Source: Desulfosporosinus acidiphilus SJ4
Lineage (GTDB): Bacteria; Bacillota; Desulfitobacteriia; Desulfitobacteriales; Desulfitobacteriaceae
NCBI RefSeq assembly: GCF_000255115.2
Contig: NC_018068.1
Coordinates: 4,311,977 to 4,375,976, forward strand
Reading direction: 5' to 3'
Length of the DNA stretch: 64,000 nt
In this document: in pieces, positions 43,741 to 53,890 of the stretch
Position numbering within the stretch: position 1 is the stretch's first letter
Layout of the letters: every line of letters begins with the position of its first letter
Notes under the pieces: model-generated
Database searches by the model: none
Told to the model about the DNA's origin: nothing
Seen by the model: the letters and a program-made list of their open reading frames with translations, nothing else
Translations under genes and position numbers: made by a program

Positions 43741-44361
43741 GTGGAAACTATTCTATCCCACCTTGGGCAATTTGTTGTCAGTGTTATTTCTCTGTTCGGT
43801 TATCTGGGAGTTTTTCTGGCCATGGCCATTGAAAGTGCCTGCATTCCCCTACCCAGTGAGATCATTCTTCCTTTCACCGGTTATATGGTCTTTTTGGGCC
43901 GGTTCACTCTCTGGCAAGCAACCCTGGCTGCTACCTTAGGCAACCTCTTTGGAGCACTTATTGCCTATTATATCGGACTATGGGGAGGCCGACCGTTCAT
44001 CAAGAAGTTTGGACGCTATATTTTTATCCGTGAGCGAGAATTGTCCAACACCGAAAAATTATTTGAACGACGCGGCGAATTAACCGTATTTATTGGCAGG
44101 CTCTTGCCTGTAGTACGAACCTTTATCTCCCTGCCCGCAGGCATCGCAAGAATGAACGCTTTCAAAATGGCTGTTTACACTGTCGCCGGAGCTCTGCCCT
44201 GGTGCCTAATGCTTATTATTACCGGCCAGAAACTGGGGGAAAATTGGAATACCCTTAAACCACTGTTTCATCGCCTTGATTTAATCGTCGCTCTTCTAAT
44301 TTTGATGCTGGTTGGTTTCTGGATTATCCGCAAGAGAAAATCACTAAAGTCTAAAAAATAG
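43741..44361 (+). CDS. DedA family membrane protein
   Basis: A 206-aa protein of the DedA/SNARE-associated family, which includes undecaprenyl-phosphate and phospholipid translocases. Key features: ESACIPLPSEIILPFTGYM (about 31-49) with the conserved Glu and Pro, GNLFGALIAYYIGLWGGRPF, and FIGRLLPVVRTFISLPAGIARM (about 119-140) with the Arg pair in the re-entrant region. It starts at GTG, eight bases after TAGGAG. Unlike the DedA-PAP2 frame at 15071, this copy has the complete N-terminal region, so it is the intact member in this window. Confidence 0.9.
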   Translation: METILSHLGQFVVSVISLFGYLGVFLAMAIESACIPLPSEIILPFTGYMVFLGRFTLWQATLAATLGNLFGALIAYYIGLWGGRPFIKKFGRYIFIRERELSNTEKLFERRGELTVFIGRLLPVVRTFISLPAGIARMNAFKMAVYTVAGALPWCLMLIITGQKLGENWNTLKPLFHRLDLIVALLILMLVGFWIIRKRKSLKSKK

Positions 44362-44514
44362 ACAGTGGCGAATTTAATGATCACAATACTCTCACACTCT
44401 GAACATAACAGATCAATTTTCCTTAGTGAACTAGTTTAGCATAAGCTGAACAGCGGGGCTTCGGTGAGAATCTCAAGATTGAATCAATTTAAGCTAATAA
44501 CTGGAGGCATATAA

Positions 44515-45393
44515 ATGAACAAAAAAACTATGGCCATGGCTGCAAGTCTAGCCATCGGCGGATCTCTGCTTTTTGGAGCAGTGTTAACAAACGCTTCGCA
44601 ATTATCCGGCTATGAAACCTATAAAAATGCTGTAAAGGATACGAAAAATCTCCAAAATGAAACCGTCGATTTAAAAGCTTCCCTTACGGATAATGGCGAG
44701 AGCTTGCTAAACGTTACTTCGAATCTGAAACTTAATGAGAGCGCTAATGCCATGAGTAAAGTAACTACTATAACTTCGGGTAATACCACCCAAACTGAAA
44801 GCAGTTATGAACAAGACGGAAAACGAATCACTAAAAACAGTAATAGTGATCAATATTATGTAAGAGACGACAGCCATTCTACCTCTAACTCTATAAAAGA
44901 AAGTCAAAATCCCGTGGTTGAACAGAGTATGGAAGTTGTGGCCGATACCTTGGCCGGAAGCATGCAAAATAAAGTAAATACTACTGCCAACCCAGATGGA
45001 ACTAAAACCGTCGCTATCAACCTAGGGGAAAATGATGTAACACCTCTCGTCAATGCCTTAACCTCGTTAGTCTTCACGGCAGAAAATCACAGAGGTTCCT
45101 TTCATCACGAAAGCAATGATTCCAATAACACCAAAGATTTAAAGGACGCGATTCCTCAGCTGCAAAGCAATATCAAAGTTGTCAGCGTTACTTCTACAGG
45201 GAGTATCAATAAAGACGATATTATTACAGACCAGACTGCAAAGATCGAGGTATCAGGCACAGATGCTCAGGGTACTCAGCATGATCTGATCTTTAATCTT
45301 AATTTGAATCTGTCCAATATCAACAGCACGACTCCTGATAAAATTGATTTAACAGGAAAGCAAGTAACAACCATGTCATTTCACAAAGAGTAA
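44515..45393 (+). CDS. Secreted protein of unknown function
   Basis: A 292-aa exported protein: signal sequence of about 27 residues (AASLAIGGSLLFGAVLTNA-SQ), then Ser/Thr/Asn-rich beta-like strands with long alternating polar and hydrophobic patterns. No Cys, no catalytic motif and no recognisable domain. ATG follows CTGGAGGC at eight bases. It is followed by the ABC-2 exporter at 45578, 184 bases on, and preceded by a DedA gene. It could be a surface protein exported or sensed by that system, but the proximity is the only support. Confidence 0.6.
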   Translation: MNKKTMAMAASLAIGGSLLFGAVLTNASQLSGYETYKNAVKDTKNLQNETVDLKASLTDNGESLLNVTSNLKLNESANAMSKVTTITSGNTTQTESSYEQDGKRITKNSNSDQYYVRDDSHSTSNSIKESQNPVVEQSMEVVADTLAGSMQNKVNTTANPDGTKTVAINLGENDVTPLVNALTSLVFTAENHRGSFHHESNDSNNTKDLKDAIPQLQSNIKVVSVTSTGSINKDDIITDQTAKIEVSGTDAQGTQHDLIFNLNLNLSNINSTTPDKIDLTGKQVTTMSFHKE

Positions 45394-45515
45394 CTCACCA
45401 TCAGGTTATAAAGAAAACTTAGCTGGCGCCAAGCCTCCGGCGAGAGCGGCAGCTAAGTTGCACGGATGCTAGAAGACGAAGACATTGTCTTCGCTGAAAG
45501 TATAAAAAAAATGCC

Positions 45516-45548
45516 AGAAAATGAGCAATCTTAATTTGCTCATTTTCT
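45516..45548. terminator. Terminator hairpin ahead of the ABC-2 exporter
   Basis: AGAAAATGAGCAA at 45516-45528 pairs perfectly with 45536-45548; an A-rich run precedes it. It is the last of three successive hairpins in 45418-45548, the others being CTTAGCTG.../...CAGCTAAG and CGAAGAC ATT GTCTTCG. Confidence 0.7.
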
Positions 45549-45577
45549 GATAAATTAACAAAAAACGGGTGAAGCTA

Positions 45578-46306
45578 GTGGAAAAGGTATTAGAAGTGGC
45601 TGGGCTCACGAAGATTTACAAGAATGGACGCGGAGTGAAGGATATTACCTTTGACGTTTGCACAGGTGATATCTTCGGCTTTTTAGGTCCCAATGGGGCA
45701 GGCAAAACCACTGTCATGAAAGGGATTACAGGGTTAAATACTCTTCAAAAGGGGCATGTTAAAATATTAGGGTATAATTTGGACTCCCAGTTTGAAAACG
45801 CCATGAGAAATGTCGGTGCAATTATTGAAACCGCTGATGTTTATGAATATATGAGTGCTTATGAAAACCTAAAATTCATTGCACGTTTCCATCAAACTAT
45901 TCATGAAGAAGATATCGATAACATTCTTGAATTGGTGAATCTGACAAGCTATAAACAAGAAAAGGCAAGTAAATTTTCCCTGGGCATGAAACAAAGGCTG
46001 GCCCTTGCCAGAGCTTTACTGCCAAATCCTAAGCTGATAATTCTAGACGAACCCACCAATGGCTTGGATATTGAAGGTACGGTCCAAATGCGGAATCTCA
46101 TCAAGGAACTCGCCGCAAAAAGAAAAATGACCTTCTTCATATCGAGTCATTTAGTCCATGAAATTGAACTTATGTGCAACAAAGTTGCCATCATTCATGA
46201 AGGAAGACTTGTCAATAACGGCGTATCCATCGAGAGCATTAAAGAATCCTATCAGTCTTTAGAGGACTTCTATTTGAATCAGGTGACGGAAGGAGGAATG
46301 GTCTGA
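45578..46306 (+). CDS. ABC-2 type exporter, ATP-binding protein
   Basis: A 242-aa ATPase of the bacitracin/lantibiotic-exporter group (BcrA/CcmA-like): Walker A GPNGAGKTTVMK (about 36), Q-loop AIIETADVYEYMSAYENL, signature FSLGMKQRLALARAL (about 134, SLGMK in place of SGGQ as in this subfamily), Walker B LIILDEPTNGLD, and H-loop FISSHLVHE. Start GTG 45578 (GGGTGA ahead) is preferred over GTG 45569. Its stop overlaps the permease start. The short C-terminal tail is typical of exporters that confer peptide-antibiotic resistance or carry small cargo. Confidence 0.88.
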   Translation: MEKVLEVAGLTKIYKNGRGVKDITFDVCTGDIFGFLGPNGAGKTTVMKGITGLNTLQKGHVKILGYNLDSQFENAMRNVGAIIETADVYEYMSAYENLKFIARFHQTIHEEDIDNILELVNLTSYKQEKASKFSLGMKQRLALARALLPNPKLIILDEPTNGLDIEGTVQMRNLIKELAAKRKMTFFISSHLVHEIELMCNKVAIIHEGRLVNNGVSIESIKESYQSLEDFYLNQVTEGGMV

Positions 46307-47049
46307 TGGATAGTCTAAGGGCAAATGTCATTAACGAAGTTCGAAAATTATTCCTAAAGAAAAAGGCAGTGGTATTCCTGGTAATTATGGCTATAATAAG
46401 CTTTTTAACAGCCTTCTTTATAGCAAACATTCAAGCCAAACTCATTTTTATTGCTGTCAATTCCTTCAGCTATCCCTTAATGCTTTTAGCCATCTTTACA
46501 AATATTCTTCTGCCTCTCTTTGTTTTTATGACAGCCTCAGATTTATTTTCCGGCGAAGTCGCAGACAGAACGCTAAAGCTGGTTCTAACCATGCCGGTAA
46601 GCCGTTTCAAGATCTATCTCTCGAAAATACTGGCTGTCAGCATTTATGTCATTTTCAATTTCTTCTTAATCTTTCTTGTTTCCATGGCCTCTGCCTTTTT
46701 CTTAAAAATTACTGTCACCAGTATCACAAGTGTTGTCGTTGGCTACTTAACCGACATTATTCCGGCGCTTATTTTAGTTATTTTTGCCTCATTTATTGCC
46801 CAATTTTTTCGCAGCGGGAGTACGGCTCTCATCAGCTCGATCTTCATCTTTATTGGCATTAAAGCTTTGTCCCTCTTTAACACCTTGTTAAATAACAACA
46901 TTTTTACGACCTATTTGAATTGGTACTCACTGTGGCTTCCCAATGGAACAAATCTTTTAAGAGGGCTAAACTTGCTCCTGCTCCTCTTGGCTTACGGAAT
47001 TATCTTCTTCACTGGCGGATATTACTTATTTGACAAAAAAGAAATATAA
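46306..47049 (+). CDS. ABC-2 type exporter permease
   Basis: A 247-aa permease with six membrane helices: about 18-36, 50-75, 100-125, 140-165, 175-195 and 220-240. The segment DLFSGEVADRTLKLVLTMPVSR, between helices 2 and 3, matches the ABC-2 consensus that couples to the ATPase. ATG overlaps the ATPase stop by one base (TGATG), so the pair is co-translated. Cargo cannot be read from sequence. The tract after it (47071-47140) is extremely T-rich. Confidence 0.85.
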   Translation: MDSLRANVINEVRKLFLKKKAVVFLVIMAIISFLTAFFIANIQAKLIFIAVNSFSYPLMLLAIFTNILLPLFVFMTASDLFSGEVADRTLKLVLTMPVSRFKIYLSKILAVSIYVIFNFFLIFLVSMASAFFLKITVTSITSVVVGYLTDIIPALILVIFASFIAQFFRSGSTALISSIFIFIGIKALSLFNTLLNNNIFTTYLNWYSLWLPNGTNLLRGLNLLLLLLAYGIIFFTGGYYLFDKKEI

Positions 47050-47070
47050 ACTGCTGAACCTAGTTATCCG

Positions 47071-47140
47071 TTTTTTTATTTCGTTTTTTTCCTTTTTGTT
47101 TTTTATAATGTTTTTTATTTTACTTTTTTAATCTGTTTTT
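47071..47140 (+). other. Very T-rich tract
   Basis: Within 47071-47140 nearly all bases are T, broken by single A, C or G residues, as runs of five to seven T. It begins about 20 bases after the ABC-2 permease stop and may end transcription without a strong hairpin, or add a bent AT-rich boundary before the PAP2 gene. Confidence 0.4.
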
Positions 47141-47248
47141 AATGTTTATGTTGTAACATACTGCCTAACGCAAAAATACAGGCATACGCTTCTGACAAAG
47201 AAAAGAAGAACAACCAATCCTGTAATATCTTAAGGAGGAACCAATTTA

Positions 47249-47845
47249 ATGAACTCATTTGACCTGCAAGGATACCATCTGTTAAACCAATTTGCCGGGC
47301 ATCACGCAATACTTGATAAGATGTTTTCTTTTTTCGCCCAGTACTCCCTTGAGCTTTATATCGTCCTCTTTATTATCGCCTGGTTTTCCATGCCAAAATC
47401 CGAAATTAAGCAGCGGCATGCCTTACTGATAATGGGACTATCCGGTGTTTTAGGACTCATCGTCAACGTCCTGATATCCCACGTTTACTTCCGTCCACGC
47501 CCTTTTACCGTGCTTCAGAAAGGGACATTTACTCAGCTTATTCCCCATAGTGCCGACGCGTCCTTTCCAAGCGATCATACCACCGGAAGCTTTGGCTTCG
47601 CTGCCGCATCCTGGGGAAAGGCACCCCGCTGGATTACCATCAGCTTTACTATTTTAGCCATCCTAAATGCGGTCGGCCGCGTGTATGTCGGAGTGCATTG
47701 GCCAACCGATGTCATTGCCGGAATGGTCATTGGTACTCTCTGCAGCAGATTGCTCTGGAAGTTCAGTTCAATCTTTCAACCAATCACAGATTTTGGGCTG
47801 CGCCTATTCCATTATGGAGCCATGGAACAGAATGCTCTTAAATAG
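47249..47845 (+). CDS. PAP2-family undecaprenyl-diphosphatase (BcrC-like)
   Basis: A 198-aa membrane phosphatase with all three catalytic motifs: SHVYFRPRPF (K/RxxxxxRP), SFPSDHTTGS (PSxH) and GRVYVGVHWPTDV (SRxxxxxHxxxD). BcrC-type enzymes remove a phosphate from undecaprenyl pyrophosphate outside the membrane, and confer bacitracin tolerance. Strong AAGGAGG at nine bases before the ATG. It could alternatively dephosphorylate other polyprenyl phosphates; the DprE-like operon at 19504-25168 needs such a step (Rv3807c in mycobacteria), although this gene is 22 kb away. Confidence 0.88.
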   Translation: MNSFDLQGYHLLNQFAGHHAILDKMFSFFAQYSLELYIVLFIIAWFSMPKSEIKQRHALLIMGLSGVLGLIVNVLISHVYFRPRPFTVLQKGTFTQLIPHSADASFPSDHTTGSFGFAAASWGKAPRWITISFTILAILNAVGRVYVGVHWPTDVIAGMVIGTLCSRLLWKFSSIFQPITDFGLRLFHYGAMEQNALK

Positions 47846-47913
47846 TCTGGAACCAATACAGCGAATTATATTTCATCAGATTCAATAATAACTCGAATTT
47901 ATTAAATACGGAA

Positions 47914-47947
47914 AAAGGCCCTGTGCACTTAGTTGCACAGGGCCTTT
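47914..47947. terminator. Terminator between convergent PAP2 and chemoreceptor genes
   Basis: AAAGGCCCTGTGCA at 47914-47927 and its exact complement at 47934-47947 form a 14-bp stem with a six-base loop; it serves both sides of the convergent pair. Confidence 0.8.
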
Positions 47948-47960
47948 AAGCAGAAAAATA

Positions 47961-49691
47961 CTAAAATTTAAACATGCTAATAGCTTCTTGAAGATTTTGG
48001 GCCAACACGGTTAACGTCTGGCTTGATGCTGAAATCTGCTCCATAGAAGCCATTTGCTCCTCTGCGGATGCAGAAACTATCAAAGATTGGTGGGAAGTTT
48101 TTTGACTGATAACGCCGACAACCTCAATCGACGACTCAATGCTCTTTTCGCCACTCAGAATTTCCTGAATCGAAAGGGAAATTCCTTGGATAAGAGGTGA
48201 TACCTCGTTGACGAGCTCAGCTATTTTTTCAAAAGCATCTCCTGCTTTACGTACAGTTTCAACACCGGCTTGGACATTTGCTGCTCCGGAACTCATAGCA
48301 CTGACCGCATGATCAATATTGATTTGATTTTCCTGGATTAAGAATGCAACCTCTTCAGCCGCTTTTTGGGATTGTTCCGCTAACTTTTTCACTTCTTCGG
48401 CGACAACCGCAAACCCACGTCCTTGCTCTCCGGCGCGAGCCGCCTCAATTGCCGCATTAAGTGCCAACAAGTTTGTTTGTTCCGCAATGGCACTGATCAC
48501 AGCAATAATATCTCTAATTTTCCCTGAACTGGTTGCTACTACACCAACTGCCTGGTTGACCACTTCCGTCCCTTGCCCGACTCTGTTCACCTGCTCAACT
48601 GCTGTTAGTACTGCTCTCTGCCCCTCCACTACTGCCGAGGAAGTTCTTTGCATAAGTCTATCGACATTGCTGCTATTCTCTGAAACCTCATGCACACCGG
48701 CAGACACGTTCTTGATATCTGTAGATGTTTCATCGATAGCTGCAGTTAGTTTCTTGCCATCCTTGGTCACATCTGCCATCGCCGTTGCTATTTGATTTGA
48801 AGCCGCTGTGCTTTCCTCAGTGATTGCCAGCAGCTCTTCGGAGGATGCGGCAACTTTCTCAGAGGACTCAGCAACCTCAGTCACCAGACTACGCAGATTC
48901 TGGGCCATTTTGTTAAACGCTCTAGTCAAGCGTCCAACCTCATCATTGGACCTTCTTTTGAGATTTTCAATCAGCAAATTGCCGTTTGCAATCTGTTCTA
49001 TCTGAACGATGGCTTCATTCAAGGAGTTCGAAATAAAACTTGCAATTAGGATGCCCAATGCAATAGAGATCCCCAAAGCTGCTATTGACAATACAAATAT
49101 TGTTCGGATTGCGCTTGATATATCTGCTTCGTTCTGTGAATAAACATTCGCCGCATCTTTCATTTCATAGTTTGATATATCCATGAGGGGGTTGTTGGTA
49201 GAATTCAGGTATGGAAATGCTGTATTTAAATAGTACAGATAGGCGCCATCTTTTGACTCCGAAGATTGTGCATCCGAGATGTACATGTTAATGGCAGCCT
49301 GTTGGGATCTTTCATAGAGCGCAAGGGATTGTCTAATTTCCGCAATTTTGGCCTTCTCGTAGGCGTCTGTCTGTCGTGACGCCAGATCATTCAGGTCTGC
49401 CTCAAAATTTGAATTACGACTTTTGATATCTTTTAAAAGGTCCTCTTTAGTTATAATTGATGGCCCCTGTAAAAGCATTAACGTTGAAGCTTCTCCTGCT
49501 CGGAGCTGGTTGCGCATATCATAATTATCCTTCGCCTTAAACATGTAGCTATTATACATAAGGACTAAGTCCCTATTTGATTTTTCGTTATAATAGTAAC
49601 CTGCGAAGCCGAGTCCTCCCATAAAGATTGCCATGATGACAATCAGCGCAAAAATTTTAGTTCTAATCTGCCGATTTAAAAACCAGTTCAT
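47961..49691 (-). CDS. Methyl-accepting chemotaxis protein with a four-helix-bundle sensor
   Basis: A 576-aa receptor. Helix about 10-32, an extracytoplasmic region of about 160 residues that is helical (4HB_MCP type, [20 protein letters not shown]), helix about 195-218, HAMP about 220-270, then the MCP signalling domain with its hairpin tip [20 protein letters not shown] and [16 protein letters not shown]. It senses small molecules and controls CheA. The first gene upstream, 50040, is another receptor, but 300 bases separate them. Confidence 0.92.
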   Translation of the reverse strand: MNWFLNRQIRTKIFALIVIMAIFMGGLGFAGYYYNEKSNRDLVLMYNSYMFKAKDNYDMRNQLRAGEASTLMLLQGPSIITKEDLLKDIKSRNSNFEADLNDLASRQTDAYEKAKIAEIRQSLALYERSQQAAINMYISDAQSSESKDGAYLYYLNTAFPYLNSTNNPLMDISNYEMKDAANVYSQNEADISSAIRTIFVLSIAALGISIALGILIASFISNSLNEAIVQIEQIANGNLLIENLKRRSNDEVGRLTRAFNKMAQNLRSLVTEVAESSEKVAASSEELLAITEESTAASNQIATAMADVTKDGKKLTAAIDETSTDIKNVSAGVHEVSENSSNVDRLMQRTSSAVVEGQRAVLTAVEQVNRVGQGTEVVNQAVGVVATSSGKIRDIIAVISAIAEQTNLLALNAAIEAARAGEQGRGFAVVAEEVKKLAEQSQKAAEEVAFLIQENQINIDHAVSAMSSGAANVQAGVETVRKAGDAFEKIAELVNEVSPLIQGISLSIQEILSGEKSIESSIEVVGVISQKTSHQSLIVSASAEEQMASMEQISASSQTLTVLAQNLQEAISMFKF

Positions 49692-49893
49692 ATTGATTCT
49701 CCTTTTATTCTATTTCTTTAATCACCATTACTATTATTTTTACATCATATTTTTAGCTAAACAATTATCCCCTAAGGATAATATTTATCCTCAAAAACAG
49801 TAGCACGGTTATCCCTATGGGATAATGAATTTTGCAATCTTCTGCACTTATTCCGTTATGGAATCATAGAAGAGTTTATGGAAAAGAATATAC

Positions 49894-49945
49894 AGACTCT
49901 ATGGATCAAACAGTTGATAAAATGTTTAACCATAGAGTCTTTTTC
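49894..49945. terminator. Hairpin followed by TTTTT between the two chemoreceptor genes
   Basis: AGACTCTATGG at 49894-49904 and its complement at 49930-49940 close a 25-base loop. A run of T after 49940 is on the plus strand, although both adjoining genes are leftward; no plus-strand gene precedes it. Confidence 0.55.
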
Positions 49946-50039
49946 TGTACAACTGATATTAACTTCTTGTTATAGTTAAGTATTTCTTTAGGCCCATCTC
50001 CTTCAATTTCTTGCCAAACCCAGAGATTATTTTAGCAAC

Positions 50040-51728
50040 CTAGATTGTAAAACTATTAACGTTTTTCTCCAAATCTTGAATCATTGAACTCAATCCTTTA
50101 CTGGCTGAGTTAATCTGTTCAAGGGAAGCAACTTGCTCTTCCACTGCCGCAGATACAGTTTGGGTTTGATCCGCAGTATCTTGACTAATACGTTCAATTT
50201 CTTGAATAGAAGAGGCAATTTGTCCGGTACCGCTCGCAACTTCTTGGGTTGTTGATGATATTTCTTGTATCTGACTCGATATTTGCTGGACAAGTTCTGT
50301 AATCTCCAAAAATGACTTTCCTGCCAGATCAACGATATTTATGCCTTCAAGGACATCATTCACTTCATCATTCATGGCACTTACGGCCTTTTGAATATTT
50401 ACTCCATTTTCCTGGATCAAAGCTGAAATCTGTTGAGCCGCTTCTTTCGACTGCTCGGCGAGTTTTCTAACCTCATCCGCAACCACCGCAAATCCTTTCC
50501 CATGTTGCCCTGCCCGTGCCGCTTCAATCGCTGCGTTCAGGGCAAGCAGATTTGTTTGCTCTGTTATACCCGTAATTACATTGATTATTTTATTAACCTG
50601 GTCAGAACTCTCTTCCAACTTTTGAACACACTGTTGTACTAACTCCGTCTTGTTATGAATGCTATCCATTTGAGCGATGACTTTATTAATTGCCTCTTGA
50701 CCGTTATCCGTTGTTTGAGCGGTTTGAACCGTTAATAAGGAAATATCATTACTCGAAGCGGCAACTTGCTGCGTGCTGGCTGACAACTGCTCAATTGCAC
50801 TTACGGTATCAGCTATAGCACTAACCTGTTTTTCGGAACCGCTGGAAACTTTCTCAATAGCAGCAGCTATTTGAGATGATGCCAGAGCACTTTGCTCGGT
50901 AATGGCTGACATCTCATCAGAAGATTTAGCGACGTTTACAGAGGATTCCTGGACACTTCGTACTAAATGTCTTAGGTTATTCGTCATAACGTGGAATGAA
51001 CTGCTTAATTGGCCAAATTCATCATGTTCGTTTGCCTGTTGTATTTCTAAGGATAAATCCCCTTTGGCAACTTGCTCTGCCGAATCCATGATTCGATGCA
51101 AACGTCTTAGAGTTTTTGTGACGATAAACCAAATCAATAAGGCCGATAACAAGAGTTCAAGGATAATAAACATAATTACTTTTGTCGTGAGCTGCGATAT
51201 AAAACTATCAATGGTTGAACTGGGTACACCAATGAATAACATCCCTATGATATTCCCTTGTTGATCCTTAATGGGTTCATAAATCGTTTGATTCTTTACA
51301 CCAACGACAATTGCTTCGCCGGTATAGGTTTTCCCCTCTTTAAGGGTCGCTTGCTCAACTGCAGGCGAAACCTTAGTCCCCACTGCTCGAGAACCATCAG
51401 CATTTTTTACATTTGTAGCAACCCTTATATTTCCTTGAAAAATGGTGACATTGTCATGGGCCAATTTTCCAATTTGATCAACAATGTCAGTACTGTTTAA
51501 AATACTCTCGCCTTTATACAATTTGTTATCTTTAATGGCCCACTCCCCTGGAAATAACTTATCAATCATATATTTAGACATCGCAAGATCTGATGGCAAC
51601 TTTTCTTGCGCTACAGTTACCATGCCATTGCGAAAGGTTTCAACTGCAAATAGCGTAATCACTGATGTCGATACAAGTACTAATGTCACAATAATGACAA
51701 TCAGTTTTGCTTTGATGCTAAATTTCAT
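50040..51728 (-). CDS. Methyl-accepting chemotaxis protein with a single Cache sensor domain
   Basis: A 562-aa receptor. Helix about 8-30, outside region about 35-185 with the sCache-like elements [26 protein letters not shown] and [17 protein letters not shown], then helix about 185-210, HAMP and MCP signalling domain ([36 protein letters not shown]). Single Cache domains of this form usually bind small organic acids or related ligands. Weak spacing between this gene and its neighbours indicates its own promoter. Confidence 0.92.
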   Translation of the reverse strand: MKFSIKAKLIVIIVTLVLVSTSVITLFAVETFRNGMVTVAQEKLPSDLAMSKYMIDKLFPGEWAIKDNKLYKGESILNSTDIVDQIGKLAHDNVTIFQGNIRVATNVKNADGSRAVGTKVSPAVEQATLKEGKTYTGEAIVVGVKNQTIYEPIKDQQGNIIGMLFIGVPSSTIDSFISQLTTKVIMFIILELLLSALLIWFIVTKTLRRLHRIMDSAEQVAKGDLSLEIQQANEHDEFGQLSSSFHVMTNNLRHLVRSVQESSVNVAKSSDEMSAITEQSALASSQIAAAIEKVSSGSEKQVSAIADTVSAIEQLSASTQQVAASSNDISLLTVQTAQTTDNGQEAINKVIAQMDSIHNKTELVQQCVQKLEESSDQVNKIINVITGITEQTNLLALNAAIEAARAGQHGKGFAVVADEVRKLAEQSKEAAQQISALIQENGVNIQKAVSAMNDEVNDVLEGINIVDLAGKSFLEITELVQQISSQIQEISSTTQEVASGTGQIASSIQEIERISQDTADQTQTVSAAVEEQVASLEQINSASKGLSSMIQDLEKNVNSFTI

Positions 51729-52014
51729 GGACTCGCCTTCTTTCTCAAAGTGTTCAGGTTAGCGCTATCTTTAGATTTTATGGAATTTATGTTAAGATTT
51801 CATTAACATCCATTATAGTCAATGCCGCGATTCATGAATAGGACCAAAGGTCTCAAATAATCGTGCCATTGGCACAAATTTCATAAACCGTAGTAATTAA
51901 ATGCTATAGAGAACTCAATTCCATACTAAAGTGGACTCATTCAGCTGAAACCGACCTCGTGGCTTTGTTGACGATCGTCTGCCGTGAAAGTTTTTTCATT
52001 GAGCCTCATAGTTG
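51729..52014. other. Gene-free region upstream of the chemoreceptor
   Basis: AT-rich at first, then a mixed-composition stretch (51930-52000) that contains no reading frame with a ribosome site. No recognisable promoter or repeat other than the hairpin that follows. Confidence 0.4.
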
Positions 52015-52071
52015 GGGATAAACTAACATGCCGTTCAAAATAACGATTTGAACGGCATGTTAGTTTATCCC
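52015..52071. repeat. 25-bp perfect inverted repeat
   Basis: Arms 52015-52039 and 52047-52071 are exact complements with a 7-base loop (ATAACGA). It lies between the leftward ABC-F gene (ending 52138) and the leftward chemoreceptor, so it probably terminates the former, though neither flank has a long T run. Its perfection is notable. Confidence 0.7.
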
Positions 52072-52137
52072 TATTTAATTCAACAGTTAACCTCATCTAA
52101 ATACTGCCCTGGCACAAGGTTGTCTTTGTAACAATGA

Positions 52138-53694
52138 TTAAACGATTTTAGTCGTCCACTCTTCTAAGTTCCACACATCCGTCACCCAATCCTCATAGAA
52201 ATCAGGTTCGTGGGAAACAACAAGCACAGTTCCGCGATAATTCATGATCGCTTTCTTCAACTCTGCTTTCGCTTCCACATCCAGATGATTCGTCGGTTCG
52301 TCCAGAACCAGCCAGTTCACATCTTTGAGCATCAGCTTGCATAACCGCACTTTAGCGTTTTCTCCCCCGCTCAAAACCATCATCTTACTGGCAATATGCT
52401 CGCTGGTTAAACCGCACCGAGCCAGGGCTCCTCGAACTTCGGCATTGGCCATACTGGGATATTCATCCCAAACCTCTTCTAAAGCCGTTTTCTCATTCTT
52501 CCGGCTTGATTCCTGCTCGAAATAACCTGGATACAGATAGTCGCCCAATTCTACTGCTCCGGAAATCGGCTCAATATAGCCCAAAAGGGTCTTGAGCAGC
52601 GTAGATTTTCCTAAACCATTAACTCCCCGAATCGCCACTTTCTGGCCTCTCTCCAAAGCCAAATTTAAGGGACGGGTCAAAGGCTCATCATAACCCAGAA
52701 CAATCTCTTGAGCCGTGAAAATCATTTTCCCCGGTGCCCGGGCTTCGCGAAACTTAAAGGTGGGAGTAATTTTCTCCTTAGGTTTCTCGATCAATTCCAT
52801 TCTGTCCAACTGCTTCTGCCGGCTCTTAGCCCGACCCGTGGTGGAGATTCTTGCCTTATTGCGGGCAATAAAATCCTCCAGACGGTCGACTTCTTTTTGC
52901 TGTTTGTCATAAGCCTTAAGCTCTTGCTGTTTGCGTGTTTCAGCCAACTGGACAAATTCCTCATAATTCCCTGTATAGCGAGTCAAATTAGCATTCTCTA
53001 CATGATAAATCACATTAATCACGGCGTTTAAGAAAGGAACATCATGGGAAACCAAAATAAAAGCATTTTCATAATTAATGAGATAACGTTTCAGCCACTC
53101 GATATGCTCAGCATCCAAAAAGTTCGTCGGTTCATCCAGAATCAGAATCGTAGGATTCTGCAGCAGGAGTTTCGTCAGCAGTACCTTGGTTCTCTGCCCT
53201 CCGCTTAAGTCTGTGACATCTTTATCGAGGCCGATTTCCCCTAAGCCCAAACCATTGGCGACTTCTTCAATTTTAGCATCCAGCATATAAAAACCATTAT
53301 GCTCCAAGATGCTTTGAATTTCTCCCACATCGTCCAAAAGTTTATTCATCTCTTCTTCAGAAGCGCTTCCCATGCGGTCATATAAGGTCATAATCTCCGC
53401 TTCCAAATCAAACATTCCTTGAAAGGCTTCTTTCAGAACATCCCGGATGGTTTTCCCTTTGCTCAAAACCGAATGCTGATCTAAATATCCAACCGTCACT
53501 CGATTCGACCATTCGACCTTCCCTTTATCAGGCATGAGTTTCCCAATGATAATATCTAAAAAGGTAGACTTTCCTTCTCCGTTGGCCCCCACTAAACCCA
53601 CGTGTTCCCCTTTTAACAAGCGAAAACTGACATCTTCCAAAATTTTGCGTCCACCAAATCCATGGCTCACGTTTTCAACATTTAATACGCTCAT
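52138..53694 (-). CDS. ABC-F ATPase (YkpA/YbiT-like)
   Basis: A 518-aa soluble protein with two ATPase domains. Domain 1: GANGEGKSTFLDI (Glu in place of Ser/Cys after N in the usual GxxGSGKS), LSGGQRTKVLLTKLL, LILDEPTNFLD. Domain 2: GVNGLGKSTLL, LSGGENAKVRLCKLM and LVLDEPTNHLD. The linker of about 70 residues is helical (ETRKQQELKAYDKQQKEVDR). ABC-F proteins act on stalled or antibiotic-bound ribosomes; they have no membrane domain. A 51-aa basic protein and a second ABC-F gene lie directly upstream on the same strand, making a short cluster. Confidence 0.92.
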   Translation of the reverse strand: MSVLNVENVSHGFGGRKILEDVSFRLLKGEHVGLVGANGEGKSTFLDIIIGKLMPDKGKVEWSNRVTVGYLDQHSVLSKGKTIRDVLKEAFQGMFDLEAEIMTLYDRMGSASEEEMNKLLDDVGEIQSILEHNGFYMLDAKIEEVANGLGLGEIGLDKDVTDLSGGQRTKVLLTKLLLQNPTILILDEPTNFLDAEHIEWLKRYLINYENAFILVSHDVPFLNAVINVIYHVENANLTRYTGNYEEFVQLAETRKQQELKAYDKQQKEVDRLEDFIARNKARISTTGRAKSRQKQLDRMELIEKPKEKITPTFKFREARAPGKMIFTAQEIVLGYDEPLTRPLNLALERGQKVAIRGVNGLGKSTLLKTLLGYIEPISGAVELGDYLYPGYFEQESSRKNEKTALEEVWDEYPSMANAEVRGALARCGLTSEHIASKMMVLSGGENAKVRLCKLMLKDVNWLVLDEPTNHLDVEAKAELKKAIMNYRGTVLVVSHEPDFYEDWVTDVWNLEEWTTKIV

Positions 53695-53712
53695 TGACCG
53701 TTTCTTCTCTCC

Positions 53713-53868
53713 TTACTTATCAAACATGCCTCCGGCTTTTCGCCGCTTAATACCCTTACGGGTTTCACCGATCTTTTGGGTGGACTTAACCGGCCCTCCC
53801 TGTTGAGAACTCTTCATTTTTTTATCCGCAAGAATCTTTTTCATCTGGGCAATTGTCTTATCATCCAT
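53713..53868 (-). CDS. 51-aa basic protein between two ABC-F genes
   Basis: A short gene with a good start: ATG at 53868 preceded by GAGGGGATAG. The product is Lys/Arg-rich and Gly-poor at first, MDDKTIAQMKKILADKKMKS, then GGPVKSTQKIGETRKGIKRR and a final GGMFDK. The reading frame lies exactly in the gap between the two ABC-F genes with 18-22 bases on each side, so it is likely real. It resembles a small ribosome- or RNA-binding protein, but I recognise no family. Confidence 0.65.
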   Translation of the reverse strand: MDDKTIAQMKKILADKKMKSSQQGGPVKSTQKIGETRKGIKRRKAGGMFDK

Positions 53869-53890
53869 AGAGCTATCCCCTCAAGTTTAG

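Noticed and set aside
47071-47140. T-rich tract as a sign of a mobile element end
   Set aside because: No inverted repeats or target duplication are associated with it; plain T-rich termination is enough.
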